Source of the DNA: Ndongobacter massiliensis
GTDB lineage: Bacteria > Bacillota > Clostridia > Tissierellales > Peptoniphilaceae
Direction of reading: 5' to 3'
NCBI RefSeq assembly: GCF_900120375.1
Contig: NZ_LT635480.1
Location: forward strand, 1,054,001 to 1,118,000
DNA length: 64,000 nucleotides
Shown piece after piece: positions 1 to 9,386 of this stretch. The position numbers and the translations under genes are program-made. The notes under the pieces were generated by a model, which saw nothing but the letters and a program-made list of their open reading frames with translations, had not been told where the DNA came from and did no database searches. Position 1 is the first letter of the stretch. Every line of letters begins with the position of its first letter.

Positions 1-60
1 ACCTTTTTCCGTCCTGTCCGCTGTGATATTATGAACCTGTTCGCAGGGAAGGGAGAGCTT

Positions 61-1269
61 ATGTTATCAAAACGAATTCAACAAATGCCTGCCTCCGCCA
101 CGCGCAAACTGCTTCCCTATGCAGAAGCCGTGGAAAAGGAAGGCGTAGAAGTCATTCATCTAAATATTGGACAACCGGACATCCCGACGCCCACATCTTT
201 TTACGATGCGGTTGCCGCCCACCGACCTTCGGTGCTGTCCTATGCCAATTCCAAAGGCATCGCCCCGATGATCGAAGCGACGCGCGCCTACTATCAACAC
301 TATGGGCTTGCTTTTGACGCGCAGGAAATACTCATTACCGCCGGCGCCAGCGAAGCATTGCGCATTGCACTGACCTGTCTCTGTGACCCCGGCGATTCCA
401 TACTCGTTTTTGAACCCTTTTATACCAATTACCGGAGCATGGCCCAGATGTTGAATATTCGCCTGATTCCGGTGACCACGACGGCGGAGAAGCAATTTTC
501 CATCCCCGATATTGCGGAATTGGAGCGCGTCTATGATGCCTCACTGCGAGCGGTGCTGCTTTCCAATCCGTGCAATCCGACCGGGCGCGTCTACACAGCC
601 GAGGAACAAGATACCGTCGTTGCCTTTGCCAAAAAGCACGATTTGTATGTCATTGCGGATGAAGTATACCGCGAATTCAACTATTCCAATCGTCCGTTCC
701 ACTCCTTTGCGGAGCGGTCGGAGCTGGCGGAACATGTGGTACTGCTCGACAGCGTCTCCAAGCGTTTTTCCGCCTGCGGCGCGCGCATCGGGGCGATTCT
801 TTCCAAAGATCCCACCTTTATGAAGGGGGCGCTGAAATTGTGTCAGCTGCGTCTGGCCGTTTCCACGCTCGATCAAATCGGCGCAGCAGCAATCAATCCA
901 CTGGATGAAAACTTTTTGGTATCTGTGCGTTCGACGTTCCGAAAGCGTCGGGACGTCCTGCAGCATTGTCTTGCACGCATCGAAGGCATTACCGCTTCGC
1001 ATCCCGAAGGTGCTTTCTACACCATGGTCCGGCTGCCCGTTGACGATGCGGAACGCTTTATCATCTGGACGCTGCAAAATGTGCGCGTTCACGGGCGAAC
1101 TGCACTTTTCACCCCGGCAGAAGCTTTCTATGCGACTCCCGGACTGGGTCGCAATGAAATTCGCATTTCCTACAGCGTCGATGCGCAGAAATTGGAGCAG
1201 GCGATTGAAATATTGGCGCAGGCATTGACAATCTACCCGCATCGCGTGGACGGAAAGGAGACGAAATGA
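61..1269 (+). CDS. PLP-dependent class I/II aminotransferase (first of tandem pair)
   Basis: Fold-type I pyridoxal-phosphate aminotransferase of the aspartate aminotransferase superfamily; the amino donor cannot be read from sequence. Visible landmarks are NIGQPDIPTP near residue 35, the NPTG cofactor/substrate motif (Asn172), ADEVY with Asp200 and Tyr203, and the Schiff-base lysine K234 in SVSKRFSACGARIG. I chose the ATG at 61 because AGGGAGAG sits directly upstream; an upstream in-frame ATG at 31 lacks a site and would add ten unconserved residues. The product is 402 aa, normal for the family. Its stop overlaps the ATG of the next gene (ATGA), so the two paralogues are probably co-translated. 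TGATATTAT near 23-31 may be an extended -10. Confidence 0.93.
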   Translation: MLSKRIQQMPASATRKLLPYAEAVEKEGVEVIHLNIGQPDIPTPTSFYDAVAAHRPSVLSYANSKGIAPMIEATRAYYQHYGLAFDAQEILITAGASEALRIALTCLCDPGDSILVFEPFYTNYRSMAQMLNIRLIPVTTTAEKQFSIPDIAELERVYDASLRAVLLSNPCNPTGRVYTAEEQDTVVAFAKKHDLYVIADEVYREFNYSNRPFHSFAERSELAEHVVLLDSVSKRFSACGARIGAILSKDPTFMKGALKLCQLRLAVSTLDQIGAAAINPLDENFLVSVRSTFRKRRDVLQHCLARIEGITASHPEGAFYTMVRLPVDDAERFIIWTLQNVRVHGRTALFTPAEAFYATPGLGRNEIRISYSVDAQKLEQAIEILAQALTIYPHRVDGKETK

Positions 1270-2471
1270 ACTTTTCAAAGCGCGCGCGTTCCATGATCGC
1301 CTCCCCCATCCGCAAACTGATCCCCTATGCGGATGCGGTGCGAAAAGAGGGCGTGCATGTCATTCCGCTGAACATTGGACAGCCGGATATTCCGACACCG
1401 CCGGATTTTCTGGAAGCGGTGCGCCATTACGATGTCAGCGTTCTCGAATACGCCAATTCGCAGGGAATGAAAAAAGCGCTGGAGACGACACAGCTGTATC
1501 TACATAACTACGGACTCGATTTTTCCATTGACGAACTCCTGATCACGACCGGTGCCAGCGAAGGGCTGAATTTCTCCTTAGCCTGCATCTGCGATCCCGG
1601 CGACGCCTTGATTGTCCTGGAGCCTTTTTATACGAATTACCGCAGTCTGGCGGAAGCGCAGGGCATTCATCTACACCCCGTAACGACCTATGCTCGGAAT
1701 AATTTCTCCGTGCCCGATGCCGAAACGCTGGAGCGCGCCTACGACAAAAGTGTGCGCGGCATTTTGCTTTCGAGCCCCAGCAATCCAACCGGACGCGTCT
1801 ACACGCTGGAAGAAATGCAGCGTCTCGTCGATTTTGCCGAGCGCCACAAACTTTTCATTATTGCCGACGAGGTATACCGCGAATTCAATTACACGGACCG
1901 TCCGTTCTATTCCTTTGCGCAATTCCCCGCCATTGAACAGCAGGTCATACTGCTGGACAGCATTTCCAAAAAATATTCCGCCTGCGGCGCGCGCATCGGT
2001 TCCATCGCCTCCAAAAATCACGAATTTCTGCGCCATGCACTGAAGATGGCGCAGGCGCGATTGGCGGTGTCCACACTCGACCAAATCGGTGCCGGTGCGA
2101 TGGACATCGTCGATGACCAGTACGTCATCGATAACCGATTGACGTACAAAAAGCGGCGCAATGTGCTGCAAGCGCGCCTATCTCGCATGCAGGGCGTGTT
2201 GGCGCCGCTGCCGGAGGGTGCCTTTTATAATATTATTCAGCTGCCGGTGCCCGATGCGGAGGAGTTCATCCTATGGACGCTCAACAATATCCGCATAAAT
2301 AATCACACGGTGCTGCTGACCCCCGCCGAGACTTTCTACTCCACGCCCGGCCTTGGAAAAAATGAAGTCCGCGTGTCCTATTGTGTCGGCGTGGAGAAAA
2401 TTGAATTGGCCATGGACATCTTGGAAAAAGCTCTGCGGGAGTACCCGCACATTGTACCCCTATCCGTATAA
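1266..2471 (+). CDS. PLP-dependent class I/II aminotransferase (second of tandem pair)
   Basis: Paralogue of the preceding gene, co-linear over its whole length and with the same landmarks: NIGQPDIPTP, SNPTGRVYT, ADEVYREFNY and the PLP lysine K235 in DSISKKYSACGARIG. The ATG is embedded in the preceding stop (ATGA). The pair clearly arose by tandem duplication. Conserved active-site residues in both copies argue that both are functional, perhaps with different substrates or as a heterodimer (inference). No U-tracted terminator follows on this strand; the hairpin at 2493-2515 has its T-tract on the other strand and belongs to rnpB. Confidence 0.93.
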   Translation: MNFSKRARSMIASPIRKLIPYADAVRKEGVHVIPLNIGQPDIPTPPDFLEAVRHYDVSVLEYANSQGMKKALETTQLYLHNYGLDFSIDELLITTGASEGLNFSLACICDPGDALIVLEPFYTNYRSLAEAQGIHLHPVTTYARNNFSVPDAETLERAYDKSVRGILLSSPSNPTGRVYTLEEMQRLVDFAERHKLFIIADEVYREFNYTDRPFYSFAQFPAIEQQVILLDSISKKYSACGARIGSIASKNHEFLRHALKMAQARLAVSTLDQIGAGAMDIVDDQYVIDNRLTYKKRRNVLQARLSRMQGVLAPLPEGAFYNIIQLPVPDAEEFILWTLNNIRINNHTVLLTPAETFYSTPGLGKNEVRVSYCVGVEKIELAMDILEKALREYPHIVPLSV

Positions 2472-2488
2472 AAACTCTATATTCTCAT

Positions 2489-2515
2489 AAAAACAGCCGG
2501 GCAATGCCCGGCTGT
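2489..2515 (-). terminator. Rho-independent terminator of rnpB
   Basis: Perfect 10-bp stem ACAGCCGGGC/GCCCGGCTGT (2493-2515) with a 3-nt loop, followed on the minus strand by five Ts (2489-2493). It lies immediately after the RNase P RNA 3' end. The plus-strand side has no T-tract. Confidence 0.9.
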
Positions 2516-2830
2516 AAAAGCATATCGGTAAGCCGTGTTCTGTTTTGATCATCATCTATCTCGTCTCCCCGTCACCGGGGAGATCCAGCGAACTGCGGGA
2601 TCCGACGAGCCGCCGATTTGATCCCTCTCTTGCACCGGATGGGGTTTACATGGCCGCATTGTCTCCAATGCGCCGGTGAGCTCTTACCTCGCCTTTCCAC
2701 CCTTACCTTTTCAGGCGGTATCTTTCTGTTGCACTTGCCTTGGAGTCACCTCCACCGGACGTTATCCGGCATCCTGCTCTGTGGTGCACGGACTTTCCTC
2801 GAACCTGTCGCGATGATCTGATATACTTTC
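2516..2830 (-). ncRNA. rnpB: RNase P RNA
   Basis: Catalytic RNA of RNase P, which matures tRNA 5' ends. On the minus strand the universally conserved blocks are present in order: GAGGAAAGTCCGTGCACC near 2782-2799, GAGCTCACC near 2675-2685, the AACCCCATCCGGTGCAAGA region near 2630-2650 and ACAGAACACGGCTTAC near 2530-2545. The P1 helix can be drawn from AGTATATC (2820-2827) pairing with GATATGCT (2519-2526), which fixes both ends to within a few bases. It has its own promoter and a strong terminator. The sub-type (A or B) was not resolved by eye. Confidence 0.95.
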
Positions 2831-2837
2831 GCTTTCC

Positions 2838-2866
2838 ATTATAACATACGATTTTTGATGCAACGA
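2838..2866 (-). promoter_or_regulatory. rnpB promoter
   Basis: Perfect -10 TATAAT (2838-2843) lies about 7-8 nt before the predicted rnpB 5' end. The hexamer 17 bp upstream (TCGTTG, 2861-2866) is a poor -35 match, so the -35 placement is uncertain. Confidence 0.6.
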
Positions 2867-2882
2867 CATCTTCTCCGTGCAC

Positions 2883-5606
2883 TCATTCCGGCATCGCCGT
2901 CCAGACAACTCCTTCTGCCTGCGCCAATCGTTTCATGCGCCCATGACATGTAAACAGAAAGATCTGACGATTCTGTTCCGCTGCATAGGTCTGCAGAAAA
3001 TGCAGTGCGCGCTCGGCGCGTTGATCGTCAAAAAGAACAAAGGAATCATCGAGAAATAGCGGGAAAATCTCCTCGCTTTGAATCAACTCCGTCATCGCGA
3101 TACGCAGAGCAAAATAGGCCTGTTCCATGGTGCCGGAGCTCAACATGTCCCAAGGGCGACTCGCCTGCTCCGCGGATTCGACTGTGATACCGTAATTGCC
3201 GTCCACCCACACCCGCTCGTAGTGCCCGCCCGTAAGCTGCCGAAGGATTTCTCCCGTGCGTTCGTTCAGTTTTACGCTGATCCCGCTTCGTGTGTGTTTA
3301 TACGAAGCTTCCAGCGTTTCCAGAGCAAGCGATAAGGCATCCGCTTGGATACACAGGTGTTCGCGCTCCGCCAGATACGACGCTTTCTCCGCCTCCAACT
3401 GCGAAACATTTGGCGTATCTTTGAACTTTGTATTGATCTCCGCAGTGCGCTCCACGATTTTTCCCCGCAGGTTCGCCACTTCCTGATGCAACGCGTCGAT
3501 GGTGCGATCCAAGTCTGCTTGCATTTCTTCGGCGGGAAGATTTGCAGGTGCCGCTATGCAGTCTTCTTCCTGTGCCACAGATGCGTCAAACCTCTGTTTC
3601 CACGTCGCCCACCGTTCCTCCAATTCCGCCACCGAGGTACCGTCTGCTTGCTGCAACCGCTCTGCAAGCAATGTAACATCCCGGCTTGCATCTTCCCAAT
3701 CGCGCACCGCTCGCCCTACATCCTGCAAAAATTCGGTGCCTGCAGCCGAGTTCTGCGGTGCATTCTTCCCGAAGAAGGTCTCGAAACGTGCGGCATGATC
3801 CGCTATTGTCATGTCCCATTTTTCCAGATCTGCCGTCGACGCTTCGATCGTCTGCGCGATTCGCTCGCCCTGCTGAAGGTCTTCCTCCAGGTTCCGCGCC
3901 GCATCCGTGCAATCCCGCTCACACAGTGCCACTGCCGTTTGTGCTTCATGCAACGCACGTTCCGCAACACTGTATTTTTGGTTGCATTCTTCAGAATCCT
4001 TCCGGGCACTTTCGCATTCCCGCTCTTTTTCCTGCAGTATCTGCGCAGTCTGTTCGCGTACTTGTCGCGCCGATGCCTGCGCCTCCTGCTGCTTTCGAAC
4101 CTCCGTTTCCCATGCAGCCTGCTGCTGCCGGGCTGTTTCTTGCCGCTTGCTTTCTTCGCGCCTTTGCATTTCCCAGTCGCTTTGTGCCTTTTTTGCACGA
4201 TAGAAACCGAGCAGCGTTAATAGGGCACTCCCGCCGAAGAGAAGTCCTGCCGGTATTTTCGGAAGAAATTCCAAATAAAAAGCAATGCCAAAAAACAGCA
4301 TGAGCATACCGCCGCTAAGGAGGATGGGCAAACTTCGCTTCGGCGCGGGTACTATGCTTTCCACAAAAGTTGCCGGGCGATTCCGTTCCAGTGCACGAAG
4401 CTCTTCTTCGCACTTCCACAGCGCCGACTCCTGCTCTTGCAATTGCTCTCGAATTTTTTCTCTCTGCGCATCGGCGGTGTTGATTCGATTCCGAGTTTCC
4501 GAACGATTTGCTTCCAAAAACTCCAGCCGCTGCTTTTTCTGTGCGACGTCCTGCTCCGCATTCGCTAACGCTTCTTTCGCCTGTTTCAGACGCGCTTGCG
4601 GTGCGCTCTGCCCCGTCGCCTTATGCGCCTCTCGTTCCTCCTGTGCCGCCGCTTGCCGCGCCGCCGCCTGCCGGCGTCCGCGCTCCGCGTCCTTCCACTT
4701 TTCCAACACCTGCTGCCAACGCTCCAACCCCTCGCGCGTCAGCACGCCACCCGGATACTGCAGTTTTTGCGCCCGCTGCGCCCGCGTCGCGGTCAACCGC
4801 TCCAATTCCCGCGCATTTTCGAGCGCCTGCTGCAGCCGTCGGCCTTCCTGCTCCTGTGCCAACTGCGTCCGCCGGCGCTGACACCGCTCCAATTGTGCCA
4901 CTTTCTCCGCCCTCGCACTCGACCAGATGGCGATCTGTTCTTCCGCTTCTTTCCGCTCGTGTTCTGCCGCCCGCGCCGTTATGAATTGCTCCTCCAACGC
5001 TGCAATATGTTGATCCAAATCATTCAGCCGCCCTGTATTACCGCGCAGGCTGACAAGTGTTTTCTTTGCCTCTTCGAGGCGCTTTTTTGTCACATCGTAC
5101 GAGACCGAAACGTCGCCCGTACTCACCGCGGAAAGCAGACGATCCTTCAATGTATCGCTGCCGTTCGGTTTCTGTACCAGATTTCCCTGCGCATCGATAA
5201 ACAGGGTGCGCAAAAAGGCATTTATATCCATCCCGAAAAAATAATCGCCCGGAGTCTGTCCCGCCGGTAGAGAAATCAATTCCCCCGTGTGTTCATCTTG
5301 CAGTGTCACGGTATCTTGTCCCGGCGCCGACCCGAATTGATGGGACAGGCGATACTTCCGGTTTCCCGATGTAAATACGATCACACCGCCGTCGTCGACT
5401 TTCTTAAATTGGTAGCGCAGACGAGGATTATTGCGTACGTCATGCTTTCTGGAATATCCGACATAAAAGGCCAATAAAATAAAGTCCAACACGGTCGATT
5501 TTCCGCTCTCGTTTTCGCCGTAAATGACTTGAAGATGCGGCGCGCCGGATAACTCAAAATTTTTCATTTTTCCAAAAGATCGGATGGAAAGTGTTTCAAT
5601 TTTCAC
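2883..5606 (-). CDS. YhaN-like SMC/SbcC-family ATPase
   Basis: Large coiled-coil ATPase of the SbcC/Rad50-like class, closest in architecture to Bacillus subtilis YhaN, which pairs with a metallophosphoesterase. Walker A is GENESGKST (residues 30-38). The C-terminus carries the ABC-type signature region SSGTMEQAYFALRI and a Walker B-like FLDDSFVLFDD. Between them lie Gln/Glu/Arg-rich coiled coils interrupted around residues 420-468 by two hydrophobic segments (LPILLSGGMLMLFFGIAFYL and a second), suggesting membrane association. I chose the GTG at 5606: it overlaps the upstream stop (GTGA) and has GGAAGGAG 9-10 nt before it; a longer ATG start at 5636 lies inside the partner gene. Expected role is DNA-end processing or repair with the adjacent nuclease. 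Confidence 0.85.
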   Translation of the reverse strand: MKIETLSIRSFGKMKNFELSGAPHLQVIYGENESGKSTVLDFILLAFYVGYSRKHDVRNNPRLRYQFKKVDDGGVIVFTSGNRKYRLSHQFGSAPGQDTVTLQDEHTGELISLPAGQTPGDYFFGMDINAFLRTLFIDAQGNLVQKPNGSDTLKDRLLSAVSTGDVSVSYDVTKKRLEEAKKTLVSLRGNTGRLNDLDQHIAALEEQFITARAAEHERKEAEEQIAIWSSARAEKVAQLERCQRRRTQLAQEQEGRRLQQALENARELERLTATRAQRAQKLQYPGGVLTREGLERWQQVLEKWKDAERGRRQAAARQAAAQEEREAHKATGQSAPQARLKQAKEALANAEQDVAQKKQRLEFLEANRSETRNRINTADAQREKIREQLQEQESALWKCEEELRALERNRPATFVESIVPAPKRSLPILLSGGMLMLFFGIAFYLEFLPKIPAGLLFGGSALLTLLGFYRAKKAQSDWEMQRREESKRQETARQQQAAWETEVRKQQEAQASARQVREQTAQILQEKERECESARKDSEECNQKYSVAERALHEAQTAVALCERDCTDAARNLEEDLQQGERIAQTIEASTADLEKWDMTIADHAARFETFFGKNAPQNSAAGTEFLQDVGRAVRDWEDASRDVTLLAERLQQADGTSVAELEERWATWKQRFDASVAQEEDCIAAPANLPAEEMQADLDRTIDALHQEVANLRGKIVERTAEINTKFKDTPNVSQLEAEKASYLAEREHLCIQADALSLALETLEASYKHTRSGISVKLNERTGEILRQLTGGHYERVWVDGNYGITVESAEQASRPWDMLSSGTMEQAYFALRIAMTELIQSEEIFPLFLDDSFVLFDDQRAERALHFLQTYAAEQNRQIFLFTCHGRMKRLAQAEGVVWTAMPE

Positions 5607-6856
5607 AGCCGTATATCTCCTTCCAGCGCTTGCCAACCATACCGCAGTGCCAATTGTTGCACTTCTTTTTCACGCTCATCGCCCGGGGCGGCAATTTTCT
5701 TTTGCAGCGCGTCGACGAAAAAGCCGCGCAAATTCTGTTCTTTTCGCACCGACGCCCAATTGACCGCCGGCTGCGTTTCGTCGAAAAGTTCTACATAGTA
5801 CAACCGATCGCGCAACTCTTGTTCCAGCATCGGGACGCGGCGCGCAAGTGACTCCTCACAGTTTCCAATTAGATAAAAGCGATAGTAATCTGCTTGCACA
5901 TCGCGCGTTCGCAGTGAAGTGTCGACACCCGCCTCCGGCTCAACGCCATCTGTCGTTTGCGCCGCATCCATTTCAAACTGCTGCACACGCGCTTCAATGC
6001 GCGCGGATAGCTCTTCCCGACTTTGCACTTCACTCACGTCAATTTCTTCCCGGTGGAATTGTCGCGAAGAAAAGGACAAAAATTGTGATTGCATTTGCCG
6101 GCCATCCCACGTCAACAGATAGCCCCCTTTTGCACCGGTCTCATCAAAACCCGCACCGTCAAGACAACCCGCATAGGCATAGGCCGTTTTCCCGATGTTC
6201 TGAATCGGCGTGCGCTTGTGCACATGGCCTAGGGCGACATAAGCAAAATAATCCGCGGGAAAGGCTTCTGGCACAATCGGGTGATAGTTCGATTTCTCAC
6301 CCGGACGCACGAGATCGCCATGCAGCACGGCCAGGTGCAGGAAAGAGGATGAATCCGGTACTTCTGATTTTTCTGTCCGGTTTTCTCCAAAGTTCTGTAT
6401 GCTTCCGAATCCGCACATCGGATCAAAATCGCACAACAGGCTCTCCCTTTGATACGTTCCTTCAAAACCGGCGCCGGTTATGGAAATCTGTTGCGCAGGC
6501 AACAATACGGTCGAGGCCTTCCCGCGAAAAATATGCACACAGTCAGGCCAATGCGGCTGCGCATAGGGCGAGTCAATGGCAAAATAATCGTGGTTACCCG
6601 GGCTGATAAAAACCTTCGTTTTTGTCAACACACCGAACATCTCCTGCACCTCTTGCAAAAGCGCCGGCGGAATGGTCACGTTATCAAAAATATCCCCGGC
6701 AAGAAGCAGTATATCGACGCCTTCCTCTTCACAAAAGGTGAGCATCCGCCGAACCGTCTGAATTTTTTCCCGGCTACGCTCCGAAGCGTAAGTGCCCAGC
6801 GCCTGTAATGGTGCCCCCAAGTGCAAGTCCGCCGCGTGAAACACTTTCCATGTCAT
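5603..6856 (-). CDS. YhaO/SbcD-like DNA repair metallophosphoesterase
   Basis: Calcineurin-like phosphoesterase of the Mre11/SbcD/YhaO group. Two-metal motifs are visible: Asp10 and His12 in HAADLHLG, GDIFD (Asp55), GNHD (88-90) and GHVH further on. I placed the start at the ATG at 6856 because MTWKVFHAADLHLG is the canonical N-terminus and GGAAGGAG precedes it; a longer open frame reaches 7063 but runs into the upstream gene and is unconserved. The product is 417 aa. It is translationally coupled to the ATPase (GTGA overlap), as expected for an obligate nuclease-ATPase complex. Confidence 0.88.
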   Translation of the reverse strand: MTWKVFHAADLHLGAPLQALGTYASERSREKIQTVRRMLTFCEEEGVDILLLAGDIFDNVTIPPALLQEVQEMFGVLTKTKVFISPGNHDYFAIDSPYAQPHWPDCVHIFRGKASTVLLPAQQISITGAGFEGTYQRESLLCDFDPMCGFGSIQNFGENRTEKSEVPDSSSFLHLAVLHGDLVRPGEKSNYHPIVPEAFPADYFAYVALGHVHKRTPIQNIGKTAYAYAGCLDGAGFDETGAKGGYLLTWDGRQMQSQFLSFSSRQFHREEIDVSEVQSREELSARIEARVQQFEMDAAQTTDGVEPEAGVDTSLRTRDVQADYYRFYLIGNCEESLARRVPMLEQELRDRLYYVELFDETQPAVNWASVRKEQNLRGFFVDALQKKIAAPGDEREKEVQQLALRYGWQALEGDIRL

Positions 6857-6873
6857 GGACGCTCTCCTTCCTC

Positions 6874-8715
6874 TTATTCGGTGCCCAGAAGCGTCAGTCC
6901 TTCCGCCCGATCGACCGGCAGAACTGATAAAGCTAATGAATGAAATTCCGGTTGTTCCCGCAGTGTCCACAGCGTCGTGCAAAGTGGCTCCGTCAACTCT
7001 GCCTTGACGACCAACCACAGCATTTCCTTCTCCGGATCCAAATTGAGGGAATAGCTGGACCACGCACGCGCCCGGGCATCGCGACCATGCAAAATGGTTG
7101 CTCCCTGCGCTCCGATTGTGTGCGCCGTCTCTACCACCTCATCCGCCTTGCCGCGATCGACCGTGCAGGAAATCAGGTCGTATAAGGGTCCGTCAAAGGC
7201 GGCCATTGTACGCAATTGCATCACCGGTTCTTCCAGCAAAAGGGTCTCCGATCCGGCTTTTCGGCGGCGCAGCTCAAACACCGTACCCAATATCATGACG
7301 CTGAGCACCGGGGCCATGGCAATCATGGCAATGACGCCGAAGCCGTCCGCAAGCACATCCGCCGTCGGAATGCTGTCGGCGGCGCCTTGCGCGAACGACA
7401 GTACAAAGGTCGCCGCCATCGGTCCGGAAGCGACGCCCCCGGCATCATAGGCGATACCGACAAAAATCGGATCGGCAACAAAAGACAGCACCACCGCGAT
7501 CAAAAATCCCGGCAGGAGAAAATACCAGAGTTTCACTTCGGGTATCATGATGCGGACCATGGACAGCGCAATCGCCGCGCCAACGCCGATCGACAGCGTA
7601 AGCTTCAGCAACTTTGTCGGAATGTTCCCCGCCGTGACTTCTTCCACTTGTTCGCCCAATACGTGTACCGCCGGCTCCGCCAAAACGACGATCAAGCCGA
7701 TTACCAGACCGACGGCGGGAAGCAGCGATGGATGTGCCTCGGCAAGACCGGTGCCGAGCAGGCGCCCCATATCCATAAATCCCTGATTGGCGCCCACTAA
7801 AAAGAGGGTCAACCCCAGCAGTGTATATACCAGTCCGCGGACGATCCCCACCAGTTCACGGGCCGGCAGCTTGAATTTTACAAAATGGAAAGCAAAAAAC
7901 AGCACAACGATCGGTGCGAGCGCAGTCAGTGACTCGACAAAAATCGGTCCTAGATGCGCAAGAATCGGTCCGAATACGCCTTCTTCCATGACAAAGGGGA
8001 CGGCTTCTCCTTGGATGTGCGTCTGCCCTGTCAGAATGGAAAGCAACATGACCGCTAAAATGGGACCCGCGCTCATCGTACCAACCATGCCGAAGGAATC
8101 CGCTTCAGAGTTTTTTCCGCCTTTTAAGTAGGACAGTCCAGCGGAAAGTGCCAAAACAAAGGGCGTCGTAAGCGCTCCGGTGGTCGCGCCGGACGCATCA
8201 AAAGAAATTGCCAAAAATTCTTCCGATACGCGCAGGCCTAAGAGCAGAATACTGCCGTACACGATCCCCATAAAGAGATTCAAGCGCCGACTGAACAGAA
8301 TCCGCAGCGCGCCCAACGCAATCATAATCCCTACGCCGATAGAAATCATCGCCACGAGAAAGGCGGCGTTCATGGTCCCTCCGGAAGCCTGTTCGACCTG
8401 GTTGCCGAGAATGAGCAGATCGGGCTCGGCAACGGTGATGAGAAAGCCGAGCAGAAAGCTGATCACTACCGCTTTCAGCCACCCGCCGGAGCTTGCCACT
8501 TCCTGGGCCATATGCCGACCGATCGGCTGCATACTCTGATCAACCCCCCACAGAAAAATAGAAAGACCGAGAAAAATTAGCAGGGCGCCCAGTAAAAATC
8601 GCAGAACAACGGTAGTGTCCACCGGTACAAGGAGCAAGCTGATGGCTACCACAAGCAGGACAATGGGCAACAGCGACTGGCTGACTTCCTGTACTTTACT
8701 CTGTAAGGCGTTCAT
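6874..8715 (-). CDS. DUF1538 membrane protein with C-terminal PII-like domain
   Basis: A 613-residue polytopic membrane protein with two tandem DUF1538 repeats (about residues 1-240 and 250-490), each containing an AEP motif and a YDAGG/FDASG-type loop (ISFDASGATTG in the first, IAYDAGGVASG in the second). The last ~110 residues form a soluble PII-like fold: CTVDRGKADEVV followed by GATILHGRD and a strand-rich end. PII proteins normally gate transporters or enzymes according to nucleotide and metabolite levels, so a self-gated channel or transporter is a reasonable inference. The substrate is unknown. Its ATG overlaps the stop of the tandem-PII gene upstream (8712-8715), so the two are co-translated. 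Confidence 0.85.
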   Translation of the reverse strand: MNALQSKVQEVSQSLLPIVLLVVAISLLLVPVDTTVVLRFLLGALLIFLGLSIFLWGVDQSMQPIGRHMAQEVASSGGWLKAVVISFLLGFLITVAEPDLLILGNQVEQASGGTMNAAFLVAMISIGVGIMIALGALRILFSRRLNLFMGIVYGSILLLGLRVSEEFLAISFDASGATTGALTTPFVLALSAGLSYLKGGKNSEADSFGMVGTMSAGPILAVMLLSILTGQTHIQGEAVPFVMEEGVFGPILAHLGPIFVESLTALAPIVVLFFAFHFVKFKLPARELVGIVRGLVYTLLGLTLFLVGANQGFMDMGRLLGTGLAEAHPSLLPAVGLVIGLIVVLAEPAVHVLGEQVEEVTAGNIPTKLLKLTLSIGVGAAIALSMVRIMIPEVKLWYFLLPGFLIAVVLSFVADPIFVGIAYDAGGVASGPMAATFVLSFAQGAADSIPTADVLADGFGVIAMIAMAPVLSVMILGTVFELRRRKAGSETLLLEEPVMQLRTMAAFDGPLYDLISCTVDRGKADEVVETAHTIGAQGATILHGRDARARAWSSYSLNLDPEKEMLWLVVKAELTEPLCTTLWTLREQPEFHSLALSVLPVDRAEGLTLLGTE

Positions 8716-9371
8716 GTGTGGCTCCCTTCCCGGTTCTCATAGAGCCCTGAAACCCGTGAAACCGGCAACACGAAGAGAATGCCCGTCCCCGGCGCATGCA
8801 GATCCATTTTCTCAACAATGCCTTGACGGATTCGTGGCGCATCTTCCGTGGGGCATAGAAACAGAACGATATCTTTTTCCGGCTGGAGCATGGTAGCAAA
8901 GTAATTGCCCGCCGGCACCCCGGCACCACGTCCGTGCAAAATCGTGCCGCCCGCCGCACCCGCAGCGCGCGCCGCTGCTACACATGCGCGACTGTTACCG
9001 CGATCTGAAATCACGACGATACATTGATAGCGAAAGCTCAGAGGATCGGGGCGCTCCTCTTCCGGAAAGAAACGCGTCTGTCCCATTCTGCTGAGGGGCA
9101 TCGTAAAGGCGATTCCTCGATTTTTCTTATGAATATGAAAACGAGCCCGCATCATCTCATGTAAAGATGCTTCAAATTGTTGTGGACTCGTCAGTACGAT
9201 AATGTCTTTTTGGGTCTCTGCCAAACCCATTAACTCCAGCCAGCGATTGGAAACCGTCCCCTCCCCGTGAAACACGGTGCCGCCCGGCAGGCCGAAAGCG
9301 CGCGTCTCGGCAAGCACCTCTTCCGCTCGTCCGCGATCCACGACGCCCATAAATAGCATCTGTTGATCCAT
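8712..9371 (-). CDS. Tandem PII-like domain protein
   Basis: A 219-residue soluble protein made of two PII-like modules, each opening with the same signature: VVDRGRAEEVLAETRAFG then GGTVFHGEG, and VISDRGNSRACVAAARAAG then GGTILHGRG. Each matches the beta-alpha-beta start and ligand loop of PII/GlnB-like sensors, and both resemble the C-terminal domain of the adjacent DUF1538 protein. The start ATG has AAAGGAG upstream and a perfect palindrome only 15 bp before it. The likely role is regulation of the coupled membrane protein, by hetero-association with its C-terminal domain. The ligand is not predictable. Confidence 0.8.
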   Translation of the reverse strand: MDQQMLFMGVVDRGRAEEVLAETRAFGLPGGTVFHGEGTVSNRWLELMGLAETQKDIIVLTSPQQFEASLHEMMRARFHIHKKNRGIAFTMPLSRMGQTRFFPEEERPDPLSFRYQCIVVISDRGNSRACVAAARAAGAAGGTILHGRGAGVPAGNYFATMLQPEKDIVLFLCPTEDAPRIRQGIVEKMDLHAPGTGILFVLPVSRVSGLYENREGSHT

Positions 9372-9386
9372 TCGTCTCTCCTTTAT

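Noticed and set aside
2493-2515. Hairpin as terminator of the aminotransferase operon
   Set aside because: No T-tract follows on the plus strand; the T-tract is on the minus strand and matches rnpB.
4345-4984. Several long plus-strand frames across 3.3-5.3 kb
   Set aside because: They are antisense to the YhaN-like coiled-coil gene, Ser/Arg/Pro-rich, without ribosome binding sites or recognisable domains.
6857-7063. N-terminal extension of the YhaO-like protein
   Set aside because: It is unconserved, lies within the DUF1538 gene, and the downstream ATG at 6856 has a strong ribosome binding site and the canonical start of the family.
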